From Bretschneidera sinensis (Eukaryota; Streptophyta; Magnoliopsida; Brassicales; Akaniaceae): a stretch of DNA of 64,000 nucleotides. The notes under the pieces are model-generated. The model was not told the origin of the DNA. It was given only the letters and a program-made list of their open reading frames with translations, and searched no databases. Shown piece after piece: positions 24,801-34,597 of the stretch (the first letter of the stretch is position 1; each line of letters starts with the position of its first letter). Both the position numbers and the translations under genes were made by a program. The stretch covers positions 130,758,036 to 130,822,035 of the forward strand of contig CM043699.1 in assembly GCA_023935145.1 (NCBI GenBank), in the 5' to 3' direction.

Positions 24801-27800
24801 TCCCTCAGCTCCCTGGACAAGGCTCCGCTAGACTCACTACTAACAGACATTACTCACCGAGGAAGGAAGGAAAGCTTTTGTGAAAAACCCCTAAGCAACG
24901 CCGAGCGCTCTCAGACTCATTAAATGAACCAAAACCCTCAAAATCTCTCAAGAATGCAAAGTGAAAGCTGAAGGGAAGGGGTACCCCCTTCTATAGGGGT
25001 TATGGCTGCAGAAATGAGGGATGTCAAATCACGCGTTAGGCGAGCGGACACGTCCTTTGCTATTTCTTAGGGGCCATTTCAGGTTCCCCAGGCACCGTTT
25101 CCAGTAACCTAGATGCCAGCTATCGCTAGAGCGCGACCCCTACTAAAACTGACACGCCGTCGTTTCTTATCAAGCGTTATCATTTATCGCAACTACCTAA
25201 TGGACTCAAAATGGGCTAAAAATTCCATAAGCAAAGAAGGAAGTCATGACCATCTGGCAGACCTAAAATGAGCAAAAGTCCGAGCGTATGAGCTGCTCTG
25301 CTCACGCTCGACAAATTTATCCAAGAAATTCGAGCCCTGTCAATGTTCGGTCGAATTTTTAAAAAGTCCGAGCGTATGAGCTGCTCTGCTCACACTCGGC
25401 AAATTTCTCCAGGAAATCCGAGCTCAGTCAACGCTCGGTCTAATCTCCAAATAAGTCCAAGTGTATGAGCTACTCTGCTCACGCTCGGCAAATTTCTCCA
25501 GGAAATCCAAGCCCTGTCAACGCTCGGTCGAATCTCCAAATAAGTCCGAGCATATGAGCTGCTCTGCTCACGCTCGGTAAATTTCTCCAGGAAATCTGAG
25601 CTCTGTCAATGCTCGGTCGAATCTCCAAATAAGTCTGAGTGTATGAGCTGCTCTGCTCACGCTCGATAAATTTCTCCAGGAAATCCGAGCCCCGTCAACG
25701 CTCGGTCGAATCTCCAAATAAGTCCGAGCGTATGAGCTGCTCTGCTCACGCTCAACAAATTTCTCTAGGAAATCCGAGCCCCGTCAACGCCTGGTCGAAT
25801 CTCCAAATAAAGTCCAAGCGTATGAGCTGCTGTACTCATGCTCGGCAAATTTCTCTAGGAAATCCGAGCCCTGTCAACGCTCGGTCGAAATCTCCAAATA
25901 AGTCCAAGCATATGGGTTGCTCTGCTCACCCTCGACAAATTTCTCCAGGAAATTCGAGCCCCGTCAATGCTCGGTCGAATCTCCAAATAAGTCCGAGCGT
26001 ATGAGCTACTCTGCTCACGCTCGGCAAATTTCTCAAGGAAATCCGAGCCCCGTCAACGCTCGGTCGAATCTCCAAATAAATCGGAGCGTATGAGCTGCTC
26101 TGCTCACGCTCGGCAAATTTCTCCAGGAAATCCGAGCCCCATCAATGCTCGGTCGAATCTCCAAATTAGTCTGAGCGTATGAGCTGCTCTGCTCACGCTC
26201 GGTAAATTTCTCCAGGAAATCCGAGCCCTATCAACGCTCGGTTGAATCTCTAAATAAGTCCGAGCGTATGAGCTGCTCTGCTCACGCTCGGCAAATTTCT
26301 CCAAGAAATCCAAGCTCTGTCAACGCTCGGTCGAATCTCCAAGTATGGGGGGGGCATTGGACCCCCCCTCTCGGTCCGATAAGTTCGCCATCAAATTCGG
26401 ACAAATATCAAGAGAAAGGAAGTTCATATGAAAACATGAATATTAAAAGAGAGTAATTTTATTGATTTTAATGGATTACAACCATTCACAACTAACGACC
26501 TCGAAGTACAAATAATAGAGGACCTTAACAGCCTTAAAGTACAAAGAAGATAATGGAAACCAAAATGTTTCAGGCAGCGCTGGTCACGAACTTCTTCACC
26601 CACTTCAGACTGAAGAGCTCCCGGCATGAACCCTAAAACTTCTTGAGCCGAACTTGAGACTGAAAGTGCGGACTATGATCAGCCCCAGGTTCAGGAAAAC
26701 CCTCGCCAGCTTGCAGGAAGAGGGTGGCAGCATATCCCCTTATCTTGCTGCCACCAGAAGAACCGCCGAAAAAGAAGCTGCAGCCTTACTCTCAACCTCC
26801 TAGGAGTATGCAGCCACGCCCCTCTTCTTCTTCCGTTCCTAGCAAGCCAGGGCATGAGGGGCCCCCACCATCCAGAGACACGACACTCTCCTCTCTCCAC
26901 TCCACTCGGAGTCTGGAAGAAGCCCGTGTCTCCACTCAGAGTCAGGAAGAAACCCGAACCTTAATTTCAAGGCAAAAGTGCCTTGATGGCTATCCTCAGA
27001 AAGTGCTTTTCTCTCTTCATTTCAGAAACCACACTTTTTGTGCTTAAAACAAAAAGTGCCAGAGGACCCTATTTATAAGGTGAGGAAACACGCTTAGTGA
27101 AACAATAAATACCAGAAACGAAAAAAGAAACAACCCCACGATTTTCGAGAAGACTCTTCGCTTCTCCAGGCGGCTTCCTACCTTTCGAGAATGACGATCC
27201 GATTCCCAAGGAGCACCACTTAAACCACTGATTGACCTTGCGGTCCAGAGAAGGCTCTTCGTTTTCTCCTGAAACTTTCCACCTCCCATAAAACGACGAT
27301 CCACAGACAAGCTCACTCAACATCCATGAGCAGCCCGGCCCAAGAAATACTTCCTGAAGCACATAAATGAACTCCAGGAAGTGGGGGGCTTGTGATACGG
27401 CCTAAAACACTGGCCCAAACAAACACCAAGCCCAGCAGGCTTGTTCCGGCCCAAATGAACTTCAGACCCGGCTCAAACCTGCTGCCCAGATAAGTTCGGG
27501 CCCTGGAAGAGTAATCCAGCCCAGCTGACCCGATGAACGTCTCCGGCCCGGACAAACAATCAGTGTGTTCTACGGCCCAGCAAGAATCCCCAAACTCGTG
27601 AAGAATGACCCAGCCAGCCCACACCAAGATCTCCCCTACCACCACCAGCCTTCCTACTAGGACTAGCCACGTCACAACCCTTAGCCCTGCAGCCACCTTA
27701 TGGCCGCCAGCCACTCTACGGCCGCCCTACGACGCCCCCTCTCCTGAGCTTGCAATCATGCATTCTCCACCGGCAGACGACTATAAATAAGCCAAGGTAT

Positions 27801-30728
27801 GGACACAACATAAAAAAATTTAAGATTAAGGTTGACACACACACTCCACTTGATTTTCTAAAGAGTCCTCGGTTCCTCTCTCGAACCCGCGACTCTCCTC
27901 CCCTGAATATTTGCTAACTTAAGCATCGGAGTGCCTTCGGAGGTCTCCCCCTCCCTTCCTTCCGAGGGCCTTCAGTTTGTACTTGTCACTTGTGCAGGAC
28001 CCAGGCCGAGCCACCTCCCGGGCCGAGTCCTCACCCGAGCCAGGTCAGCATGCAGATCCCAGCCCACACCAGCTCACAAGCCACGTCAGCACCAAACAGT
28101 AAACGGCATTAACACAACAAAATTTTGTCTCTCATTGTATCTTGTAAATAAGCCCTTTCATCATTAAGGTGCCACTGGGTTGGGATTTGGAATTATATTT
28201 CTTTTTTATCTCTCTAAGTAAGTTTTTTGCTCCCAAGAGAAGGGAATTTACTTCCAAAATGCACTGGTCAATTTTTGCAGATTTGTTTGTTTTTCTGTTT
28301 TCTAAGGATTAAATCTTCAGGCGGTTGAAATACTTAATATGATGTCTTATGTGCTGAAATATACTTATAGGTGCTTTGTTACTTGGTAGTCTTTCTCATT
28401 TGATTAGTGTGCCTTTCGTTATTCTAATGGATAGCATTTTATTTTATTGGTATCCTAATGATAGCGTTTTATGGGCATCAATAATTGATTCCTATAAGGA
28501 TTATCACAAGATGACGAAAATAAAGAAATCCAGATGTGATTTTTAATCTTCTTATGTTTCTTGATATATAAACTTGAATAGCCAGTAACAAAGGGATTGC
28601 GTTAAGAAAATATGTCTTAGTTTTTCCCATAATATTTAAAAAAAAAAAAAATTGTAATAATGGTTAGTTTAATTGTGTGATAAAATTGGAAGTTGTCACC
28701 TCTTACTTTTGTTTCTGAAAGGATGGAGGAAAAACTACCAAAAAAAAAGAAGAAAGAACGGAGGAAAAGAAGAAAAAAAAAATGCATCTTTAGCCCTATG
28801 TTTTTGTGTTTTTGTTTCCAAGACTTGCTGCTATACTCAACTCTGCTAGGCTAATTCATATATTAAGCTGAGTGGAATTTTGGTGCTTTGGGTATCAAAT
28901 GGTGATTTTATAAAGTTCAAATTTCAGATTTTTTTCTTCATTCTATCTGCATCCAAGACAGGGTATTGATTCTCATTCACTTTTTGTATTACTCATCTAT
29001 AAGGAGTGCAAGATGAATTTGTTTAAAAATTCAACTCAAGTACACCGATTAGCTATTCTGAGCTCAGATAATTGGAAATTTGGTTTTTTGGGGATCTAAA
29101 ATAATGATATTTGAAATGTCAAAAATCATATTTCTTTGCTTCCTACATTTATTTAGCAACCAATCAGATCGTTAGTGTAAGTGGAAAAGCAGGGTGTTGT
29201 ATCTTGGAAAGTTGTGTGTTTCTGGAGAATAACTTTGGAAAAGGTTTTTCTGATACTGTAATCTTACCATATTGTATGTGGTAGACTAATTAGTTGAGAG
29301 TGAATTGTTCTGAAAACTTGCTACTAATATTTTCCTCTGTTGGTTCACCAGTTTTAGGTCTGTATTTTTGGGCGATAGAAATGGAATCTGCATTTCTGGC
29401 ATTCCTGTAACACGTGTTGGTTTTTTGAGAAAGACCGTGGAATGTAAGGAATCAAGAATAGGGAAGCAGCCCATTGAGGTGCCAGCCAATGTGACAATTA
29501 CATTGGAAGGTCAGGATTTAAAAGTGAAAGGTCCTTTGGGAGAATTATCATTGACTTATCCTCGAGAAGTTAAGGTTCAGAGGGAGGAATCTGGGATCAT
29601 AAAAGTCAAAAAGGCGATTGAAACTAGAAGGGCTAACCAAATGCATGGGCTTTTCAGGTAAAGTTTTCCATCCTTTGAACCAAAACATTTTGTTTTATTT
29701 TATTTTCTTCTCTTTTTCTAATTTGTTTTTGTTTAATGCCTTCCTTGAGTTCTAATTATTTATCTCTTGGTTGCATTCTTCATGGATCTTCTCTTAATAT
29801 ATTTATAGGAAGTTTTGGTAAAAATTATAATGATATTATGAATTATGAAACTGTTTGCATGCCAAGATTTAACAATTCCCAATCAATCATTCGTTGTTAA
29901 CTTCTCATAATTAATAGAAGTACGTGATCAAGGTGTGACAGTCATGGTGTTTTCTTTTTTGTTGTCAACAGTTATGGCGAGAATCTAGAATACCATTTGG
30001 GTAGATAAGTTGGGAGCAGTCCTTCAGTTAGATATCTTCTAAGTGGAAAAATGAGTTTTGGATTTGCATTTCGAGCAGTGGCTTCTTGTCATATCGATTG
30101 GGTGCCATTTGTTTAGGGTTTTAACTTTTCTTTTTCCTCTTTCTGTTACACGGACTTGGATATTTCCCCATCAATACCCGTCTTGACACAAAAAAAAAAA
30201 AAATGTGCTTGAAATCTGAGTTTGACTCTCCTTCACAGACACTGATCTATCTTTGAAGTCTTCTGTGAAAGCAATTTCTTGGGGTTGGCATGGACTCTAC
30301 CAATGCAGAAACAGAGTGAATTATGTTAGGAAAATTTTGTTCCTGTGTTACTCATCATTTGTCTCTTTCTTCTTCAAATTAAATTGCTTAGGACATTGAC
30401 AGACAACATGGTGGTGGGAGTATCTAAGGGTTTTGAGAAGAGACTTCAGCTGGTTGGCGTCGGGTATCGTGGTACGATGGAAGGAAAAGACTTGGTATTG
30501 AATCTTGGTTTTTCTCATCCAGTTAGGATGGCAATTCCTGAAGGTATCCAAGTAAAGGTGGAAGATAACACCAGAATCATAGTTAGTGGATATGATAAGA
30601 GCGCCATTGGTCAGTTTGCTGCTTCTGTTAGGAAGTGGAGGCCCCCCGAACCATATAAAGGTAAGGGTGTGAAATATGCTGATGAAATTATAAGAAGAAA
30701 GGAAGGAAAAGCTGGGAAGAAGAAGTAA
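6859..30728 (+). CDS. RPL6: Plastid 50S ribosomal protein L6 (uL6c), nuclear gene with a giant first intron
   Basis: Exons are 6859-6893, 29358-29657 and 30392-30728 (35, 300 and 337 nt), joining to 672 nt, exactly 224 codons with the stop, 223 residues. All junctions are GT..AG: donor GTTAGA after CCAG, acceptor TTTTAG, donor GTAAAG, acceptor GCTTAG. The first ~40 residues ([12 protein letters not shown] then a basic/hydroxylated stretch) look like a plastid transit peptide. Family motifs follow: [56 protein letters not shown], and the C-terminal box with [19 protein letters not shown] and a basic tail. L6 binds 23S rRNA near the factor-binding region of the plastid large subunit. Intron 1 (6894-29357, 22,464 bp) is almost entirely nested retrotransposon; the second intron is about 0.7 kb. 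The gene appears intact. Confidence 0.93.
7116..7819 (+). repeat. Tat1 5' LTR
   Basis: 704 bp, TG..CA ends, with a TATA box TATAAATAG at 7488-7496 that should drive the element's transcript. It differs from the 3' LTR by scattered substitutions and small indels, so the insertion is not very recent. Confidence 0.92.
7822..7840 (+). other. Tat1 primer-binding site
   Basis: TTGGCACCGTCTGTGGGAA directly downstream of the 5' LTR, the position and style of a tRNA primer site. The equivalent in Tat2 reads TTGGCGTCGTCCGTGC. I do not name the tRNA. Confidence 0.65.
7893..13325 (+). pseudogene. Tat1 gag-pol, degenerate
   Basis: Gag starts at ATG 7893 and runs through several frames: 7893-8360, then another frame 8393-9046 with a TAG at 8612-8614, then 9012-9554 with a zinc-knuckle-like [14 protein letters not shown]. 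Protease is in 9551-10303 ([13 protein letters not shown]), followed by an in-frame TAA. RT follows ([33 protein letters not shown], and the YVDD codons at 10768-10779) with frameshifts. A standard RNase H lies in about 11060-11520, and a second RNase H ([31 protein letters not shown]) at 11630-11830. The integrase zinc region and core ([29 protein letters not shown]) lie in 12290-13000, ending in [10 protein letters not shown] and TAA. It cannot make a full polyprotein. Confidence 0.9.
13536..13795 (-). pseudogene. Tat1 reverse-strand ORF, C-terminal part (split by Del1)
   Basis: On the minus strand, opposite to gag-pol, this encodes a charged, probably coiled-coil tail with [20 protein letters not shown] and [20 protein letters not shown]. 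It is the downstream half of the ORF at 23349-24850; the 9.6-kb Del1 insertion separates them at its TATTG duplication. A homologous tail occurs in Tat2 at about 56955-57200. The function is unknown. Confidence 0.75.
13796..16438 (-). repeat. Del1 3' LTR
   Basis: On the plus strand it runs TGTAACGACCCATCC to GGATATTACA. It contains two internal arrays: about 43-bp units with AGACCGGCTGCC (14649-14735) and three 38-bp units with GCATATACCGGCTGTCACGG (14742-14848). Confidence 0.92.
16439..20710 (-). pseudogene. Del1 gag-pol, heavily decayed
   Basis: The 4.3-kb interior has no long frame. An RT piece is readable on the minus strand at 18407-18628 ([18 protein letters not shown], then [15 protein letters not shown]). 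The rest of pol is recognisable only as short pieces in different frames, and I see no chromodomain. It is shorter than a complete Del interior and could not encode its own mobility. Confidence 0.75.
20711..20722 (-). other. Del1 primer-binding site
   Basis: Minus strand TGGTATCAGAGC, complementary to the initiator methionine tRNA 3' end, beside the 5' LTR. Confidence 0.8.
20726..23348 (-). repeat. Del1 5' LTR
   Basis: Near-identical to 13796-16438, with one fewer copy of the 43-bp AGACCGGCTGCC unit (around 21575-21630) and a few differing homopolymer lengths. Confidence 0.92.
23349..24850 (-). pseudogene. Tat1 reverse-strand ORF, N-terminal part, with a probable intron
   Basis: The minus-strand ATG is at 24850. 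The product starts [20 protein letters not shown], with a conserved middle ([20 protein letters not shown], then [19 protein letters not shown]) like the 'putative gypsy type transposon' proteins of plant genomes. Frame breaks lie near 24360 and in a G-run near 24300. A canonical intron of 80 bp (23864-23943: donor GTAGTT after CATG, acceptor TTATGCAG) restores the frame into [17 protein letters not shown] and a coiled-coil-rich C-terminus. A TATA-like CTATAGAAGG lies about 140 bp upstream of the ATG. Tat relatives such as maize Grande carry a reverse ORF at this place; its role is not known. Confidence 0.75.
24990..24999 (-). promoter_or_regulatory. TATA-like element of the Tat1 reverse ORF
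   Basis: On the minus strand CCTATAGAAGGGGG resembles the CTATATAAGGGTGG found at the same relative place in Tat2, with similar CCTTTCC/CCTTCCC sequence just downstream. One base of the TATA has changed, so it is probably weakened. Confidence 0.45.
25278..26343. repeat. 89-bp tandem array, about 12 copies (Tat1 3' region)
   Basis: Each unit starts GTCCGAGCGTATGAGCTGCT, passes GCTCACGCTCGGCAAATTTC and ends CGGTCGAATCTCCAAATAA. Unit starts lie near 25278, 25366, 25455, 25544, 25633, 25722 and so on to 26343. Copies differ by point changes and one-base indels. The array lies between the reverse ORF and the 3' LTR. Not CRISPR: no constant repeat with variable spacers; the whole unit repeats. Confidence 0.93.
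26344..27392. other. Tat1 3' untranslated region and polypurine tract
   Basis: Begins with a G8 run, seven bases, then C7 (26347-26368), able to form a strong hairpin; the rest has no recognisable coding sequence. The polypurine tract GGAAGTGGGGGG ends just before the LTR at 27393. Confidence 0.6.
27393..28114 (+). repeat. Tat1 3' LTR
   Basis: 722 bp copy of 7116-7819 with the same ends and a TATAAATAA box at 27782-27790. It is longer mainly because of a short extra segment near 27680-27705 (around CCCTGCAGCCACC). Confidence 0.92.
28120..29357 (+). other. Remainder of RPL6 intron 1
   Basis: About 1.2 kb of ordinary AT-rich intron sequence after the retrotransposon, with A-runs near 28640 and 28740-28780. 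No ORF, RNA or further element was seen. The pre-insertion intron would have been roughly 1.5 kb. Confidence 0.6.
29358..29657 (+). CDS. RPL6: RPL6 exon 2
   Basis: Begins after CCAGTTTTAG with G-TCT-GTA-TTT, giving R-S-V-F-L-G-D-R-N. It encodes the rest of the transit peptide and the first L6 fold unit, and ends in TTTTCAG before GTAAAG. Intron 2 (29658-30391) has no other recognisable feature. Confidence 0.92.
30392..30728 (+). CDS. RPL6: RPL6 exon 3
   Basis: Begins G-ACA-TTG-ACA after GCTTAG, encodes [16 protein letters not shown] through the basic tail GKAGKKK, and stops with TAA at 30726-30728. Confidence 0.93.
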
Positions 30729-30807
30729 TGGAGTCAGCCTTAATTTCAGTTGTCATTTCATATCGTGCAATATTAGATGTACTATATTATTACAGTTACA
30801 GCAATTT

Positions 30808-30893
30808 AGTTGATTTCTTTCTACTTATCAAGAAAAAGGTAGTAGTTGATTTCTTTCTACTTATAAAAAAAGGTAGTTGATTTCTTTCCTATT
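30808..30893. repeat. Three short tandem copies downstream of RPL6
   Basis: AGTTGATTTCTTTCTACTTA is repeated at 30808, 30844 and 30875 (third copy partial), in the likely 3'UTR of RPL6. Confidence 0.8.
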
Positions 30894-31711
30894 GTTGCAA
30901 GAGGATATTTTCATATGCAACATTTCTCCGGTTATATGTCAAGTATCAAGCATCATCATCTGAAACAGAAAGAGGAAGAAAAGGAGGTTCGCAGCTTGAT
31001 AGGTTAAATGAGTCGAGTAAGGTAAGACCAACCCTGACCTGTGTTTTGTTCATATTTTATGCCACCATGTTTTGGTTTTACAGCTATGGTAATTGGAATA
31101 CTGCAATGCAGCCATAGGACCTCGATAGAAAATGATAACATGAGAAACATTTTGTTTGAAATGAAATAACCATATTTGCCACAAAAGTTGGTAAAGGCTT
31201 GGACTGAGAGAGTCGACGTTTATAGCAATCCAATTTCTTCATGTATTTAACATTAACAATACACCAGTCAAATTTGGAAAATATTCAATTTTATAATGAT
31301 ATTTGGCCCTAAACATAGAAATAACCAATCTACATCTTCTAATCAATGGGGTTTCCTACTCTTTGTTGGGCAGGAGTAAAAAATATTCGCACCTAGAAAT
31401 AAGAGTGCTCGTAAGCATTCCAAGTAACAATTGCAGTCACAAGCCACTTGTTTTTCAATTCTTCTGTGAAAGCCCCTGTCCTTGGACATGCACTTGGGGA
31501 TGATAAGGGCCTGAAGTTTTCGTTCTAGGGTCATCATATGCAGCACACGAGAGGGTGAGCATACTGGTCTTACCAAACAGAATATTAGTTGTTCAGCTGC
31601 CTAAACTTATTTCATCCACGCATATCTAAAGGTCTGCTTTGTAATTTGGAGCAGTAAAATCCCAGAATGGTAAAAATACTTAAAAATGTAGGAGAAGATA
31701 ACCAGAAGTGA

Positions 31712-32002
31712 GCTTCAAACAATACATCAACAATAAATTGCCAGAAAAACCATTAAGTGATTCAGCACACTAATCTTTTCTATCAGAATTGTGCTTGCAA
31801 TTGATAAAAGGGAACAATGCAAGCGCAAGTCTGATAGAAAAGATTAGTATTCCGAATCATTTAGTAGTTTTTCTTTCTATCAGAATTGTGCTTGCAATTG
31901 ATAGAAGGGGACAATGCAAGCACAATTCTGATTGAAAAGATTAGTATTCTGAATCATTTAGTAGTTTTTCTGGCAATTGATTGTTGATGTATCGTTTGAA
32001 GC
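31712..32002. repeat. Foldback element with long terminal inverted repeats
   Basis: The left arm begins GCTTCAAACAATACATCAAC and the right arm ends in its near-exact complement at 32002; complementarity extends about 80-90 bp with few mismatches. The centre holds two tandem copies of an inner hairpin unit (TATCAGAATTGTGCTTGCAA paired with TTGCAAGCACAATTCTGAT-like sequence). It lies between RPL6 and HMGB. No clean target duplication is visible. It could be a MITE or a small-RNA hairpin. Confidence 0.85.
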
Positions 32003-32488
32003 ATAACAAAAGAGAAACTTCATAACAAAAGAATGATGTGCATAACAACTCGTAAGAAAGCATCACAGGAGCCATAACTCTCTTAAAGAAGTTCGTAAAG
32101 AGAACAAACAAGCACGGTTAACAGTCAAATTGAAAGCTATAGCACTATGGTCACTAGCTCAGAGTAATTCAAATCTACGGAAAACATAAACCCTCCTAAA
32201 AAGCTGCCTATGCATTTACTGACTCCTATATCCACTTTCTGCACATCCAGCTTGTAGCCGCCCACATACTACCCTGCAACAAATTAACACTAGAGAATGG
32301 ATAACGTTGACTCATCTTGAATTTCATAGTATCCCTGATCTTAAACAGTTACTATATGTGCTAATAAAGAAAGAAATTAACACAACGGTCTTACGACAAT
32401 CGTGATTGAGTAAGCATTAGTGACTAATTATGGAATAAACAATAATACCAGTTTCCATTTATCCACTGAGGCAACAACGTACGCATAT

Positions 32489-34493
32489 CTAAGAGCTGGC
32501 TTCTTGCTCAGCCTCATCATGGACCTCAGAACTGGATTTCGTAGATTCCTCTGTCTTTTCATCATCTCCATCAACATTCTAAAAATTTCAAAAATACAAA
32601 TATAGAATTATAGCAGGAAATAATGAAAATTAAAATTTCCGAAAACTAAACATGAAATTTAAATGAATAGAGTACTACAGCTTTCTTCTTATATGCTTCG
32701 AGAGCTTTCTCATACTCTGCTTTCATCTTCAGGGCCTTTTCAAGAAAAGGAGCTTTCTCCTTACGAAACAAAAGAACAGATACCACAATGTTATTCGCAG
32801 TATCAGAGCCATTAATTCCAAACAGAGATATAGAGATAATGATTTACAAGAAGCAACCTGTACACTGAAACCTATTTATGCTTCGTCTTCAAATTATGGA
32901 TAAATTTACACAAGAAAGCATGAAGTGACTTAAAACAAATCATTAAAACATCTAATCATTCTTGTGCTCTTTTAAGCTTTGATTAAGCATAATAAACTGG
33001 AGATCTTACAGGAGAAGACATTGATTTCCATTTCTCGCCACCAGCTTTCCCAACCTGCGCATCAAAACATCTCAGAAATTATTTCTCCATCGTGAAACCC
33101 CTATTTTCTGTTTGGTTGCTGACAAACTGAAGGAAAAGCATTGGAAATCTGAAATTTGAAAATTGAATTGAAGCTTTTCATGAACCTTAACCTTGATTTT
33201 ATTATATAGTAATAACTTAGCATACAGAAATAGAGAAAGTAAACCGTGAATTCATCTATTTTTCTCAAATATGAGTGACTAAACAGAATCTCACAGCAGA
33301 GACCGATTTGTTCTCAGGAAAACTCTCTTTGAACGACTTTCTGAAATCCTCCCTATCATTCACAACAACCAGAAAGTTGATATGATTAGATTTGAAAACT
33401 AACCAAAACATTGAAACAACAGAAACATTTCCATAGGAAGCAAAACCAAAGAAACCGAAAATTAATAAATAGAACTCACATGAAAATGAAAAAAGCACCG
33501 GAAGGACGCTTTGGTGCAGCGGAGTCCTTGGGAGCACCAGAGGTCTTCTTGTTTACTTTCTCCTTTTTCGTTTTGGCCACCGCTTTTTTTACCTTCAACA
33601 TCCTTCAAACCGGAAGCAACAACAGTTTTGGGAAGCATAAATAATAATCACATTTAAATAATATGACGGAGAAGTGGAGAACCAGAAATTGAGAAAGCGA
33701 AACACAGGATGGCAAATCCTATGAAGCAATCGGAGAATATCATATTTTAAAAAGGAGAAAACGGCATTAAATGCAAATGATTGAATAAACGACTCATATA
33801 AGCAGTAAAAATTGCTTCGAACAGAAGCAGAATCAGAAATATTAACAAAAAGAACCTAAACCATACATATTTATGAAGCAAATAAACGCAAAACTCAAAA
33901 GTCAAACCAAAAGGGTCACACGCCAAAAATCTATGAATATTTTCGAGCATATACAATGATCACTATAGAAGCATATCAAAGGAAAAAAAAAAAACTAGAG
34001 AAACAAAAAATCGAATAGGAAGAACAGAAACGCATTTGAAACAAGAGGAATAGAGTATCACTCACATCACAGAGGAAAACAAATTCGAAAAGAAAAAGAA
34101 CAGAAACGATAACAAAAAGCGAAATGCAAAACACAGAAAATGCGAAGAAGAATAAAATCACGAAGCAGGAAAGCAGCTGCTGGAACTAGAACAGGAGAAG
34201 CAAAATCAAATGGGAACAGGTATTGTGAATAAGAAGAATCAGTCGCATGAGAATTCGTGAGAAGACAACAAAAGCGCAAAAGAAGAGAGCTAGAAACGAG
34301 AGAAACAAAATCAAAATCAGAGCACGCACATGAAGCAAGAAAGCAAAAACAGAAAAACACGAAAAAGAAAGCAAAAACGGAATAAAACGAAAAAACAGAA
34401 GAAAGCAGAAGTAGATAAAACAAAATCGAGACAAAGAGCTTACCCTGGATCGGGCTTCTTGTGAGCGATCGCTGCAGATTTTGGACCTCTCAT
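32489..34493 (-). CDS. HMGB: HMG-box chromatin protein, HMGB type
   Basis: Six minus-strand exons: 34444-34493, 33480-33602, 33295-33352, 33010-33054, 32679-32759 and 32489-32578 (50, 123, 58, 45, 81, 90 nt), giving 447 nt and 148 residues, with canonical GT..AG sites. A basic N-terminus (KVKKAVAKTKKEKVNKK) precedes one HMG box at about residues 47-117: PKRPSGAFFIFMEDFRKSF, NKSVSAVGKAGGEKWKSM, then EKAPFLEKA and EYEKALEAYKKK. The acidic/serine-rich tail NVDGDDEKTEESTKSSSE ends in TAG. This is the plant HMGB layout: a nuclear protein that bends DNA without sequence preference. A TATA box lies about 100 bp upstream of the ATG. Length is at the short end for HMGB proteins, mostly from a short acidic tail. 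Confidence 0.92.
33603..34443 (-). other. HMGB intron 1
   Basis: Purine-rich on the plus strand and pyrimidine-rich on the coding strand, which creates long spurious frames full of F, S and L. Nothing else seen. Confidence 0.6.
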
Positions 34494-34589
34494 GGCGTCT
34501 TTTGAGAGTGATCGAGAATTTGAAACTCCTGAGAGAGGGAGAGAGAGTGTGTCCTGTGAATTTAAAAGATGAGTGAAGAGTTTGGAGAC

Positions 34590-34597
34590 TTATATAG
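34590..34597 (-). promoter_or_regulatory. TATA box of the HMGB gene
   Basis: Minus strand CCTATATAAG about 100 bp upstream of the start codon at 34493, followed by a purine/GA-rich leader complementary to the GAGAGAGGGAGAGAGA run at 34530-34545. Confidence 0.65.

Larger units (their letters stand above)
7116..28114 (+). mobile_element. Tat-type Ty3/gypsy LTR retrotransposon (Tat1) inside RPL6 intron 1
   Basis: LTRs 7116-7819 and 27393-28114 both start TGATACGGCC and end ..CA. The element is flanked by the 5-bp duplication CAACA (7111-7115 and 28115-28119). A primer-site-like sequence TTGGCACCGTCTGTGGGAA follows the 5' LTR after two or three bases, and a G-rich polypurine tract (GGAAGTGGGGGG) precedes the 3' LTR. 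Order: gag, protease, RT, RNase H (two types), integrase, then a reverse-strand ORF and an 89-bp tandem array. The coding region has many stops and frameshifts. It lies in the sense orientation of RPL6. Without the nested Del element it is about 11.4 kb. The Tat assignment rests on the second RNase H before integrase and on the reverse ORF. Confidence 0.92.

Noticed and set aside
25278..26343. CRISPR-like array
   Set aside because: The whole 89-bp unit repeats with drift and no unique spacers, in a plant genome inside a retrotransposon; it is an ordinary tandem array.
29380..29400. Internal ATG in RPL6 exon 2 as the true start, making exon 1 unnecessary
   Set aside because: It is out of frame with the L6 reading frame, and the exon 1 peptide and phase match the family start.
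34067..34434. Long minus-strand frames rich in F, S and L
   Set aside because: They lie in HMGB intron 1 and arise from pyrimidine-rich sequence; flanking exons splice around them.
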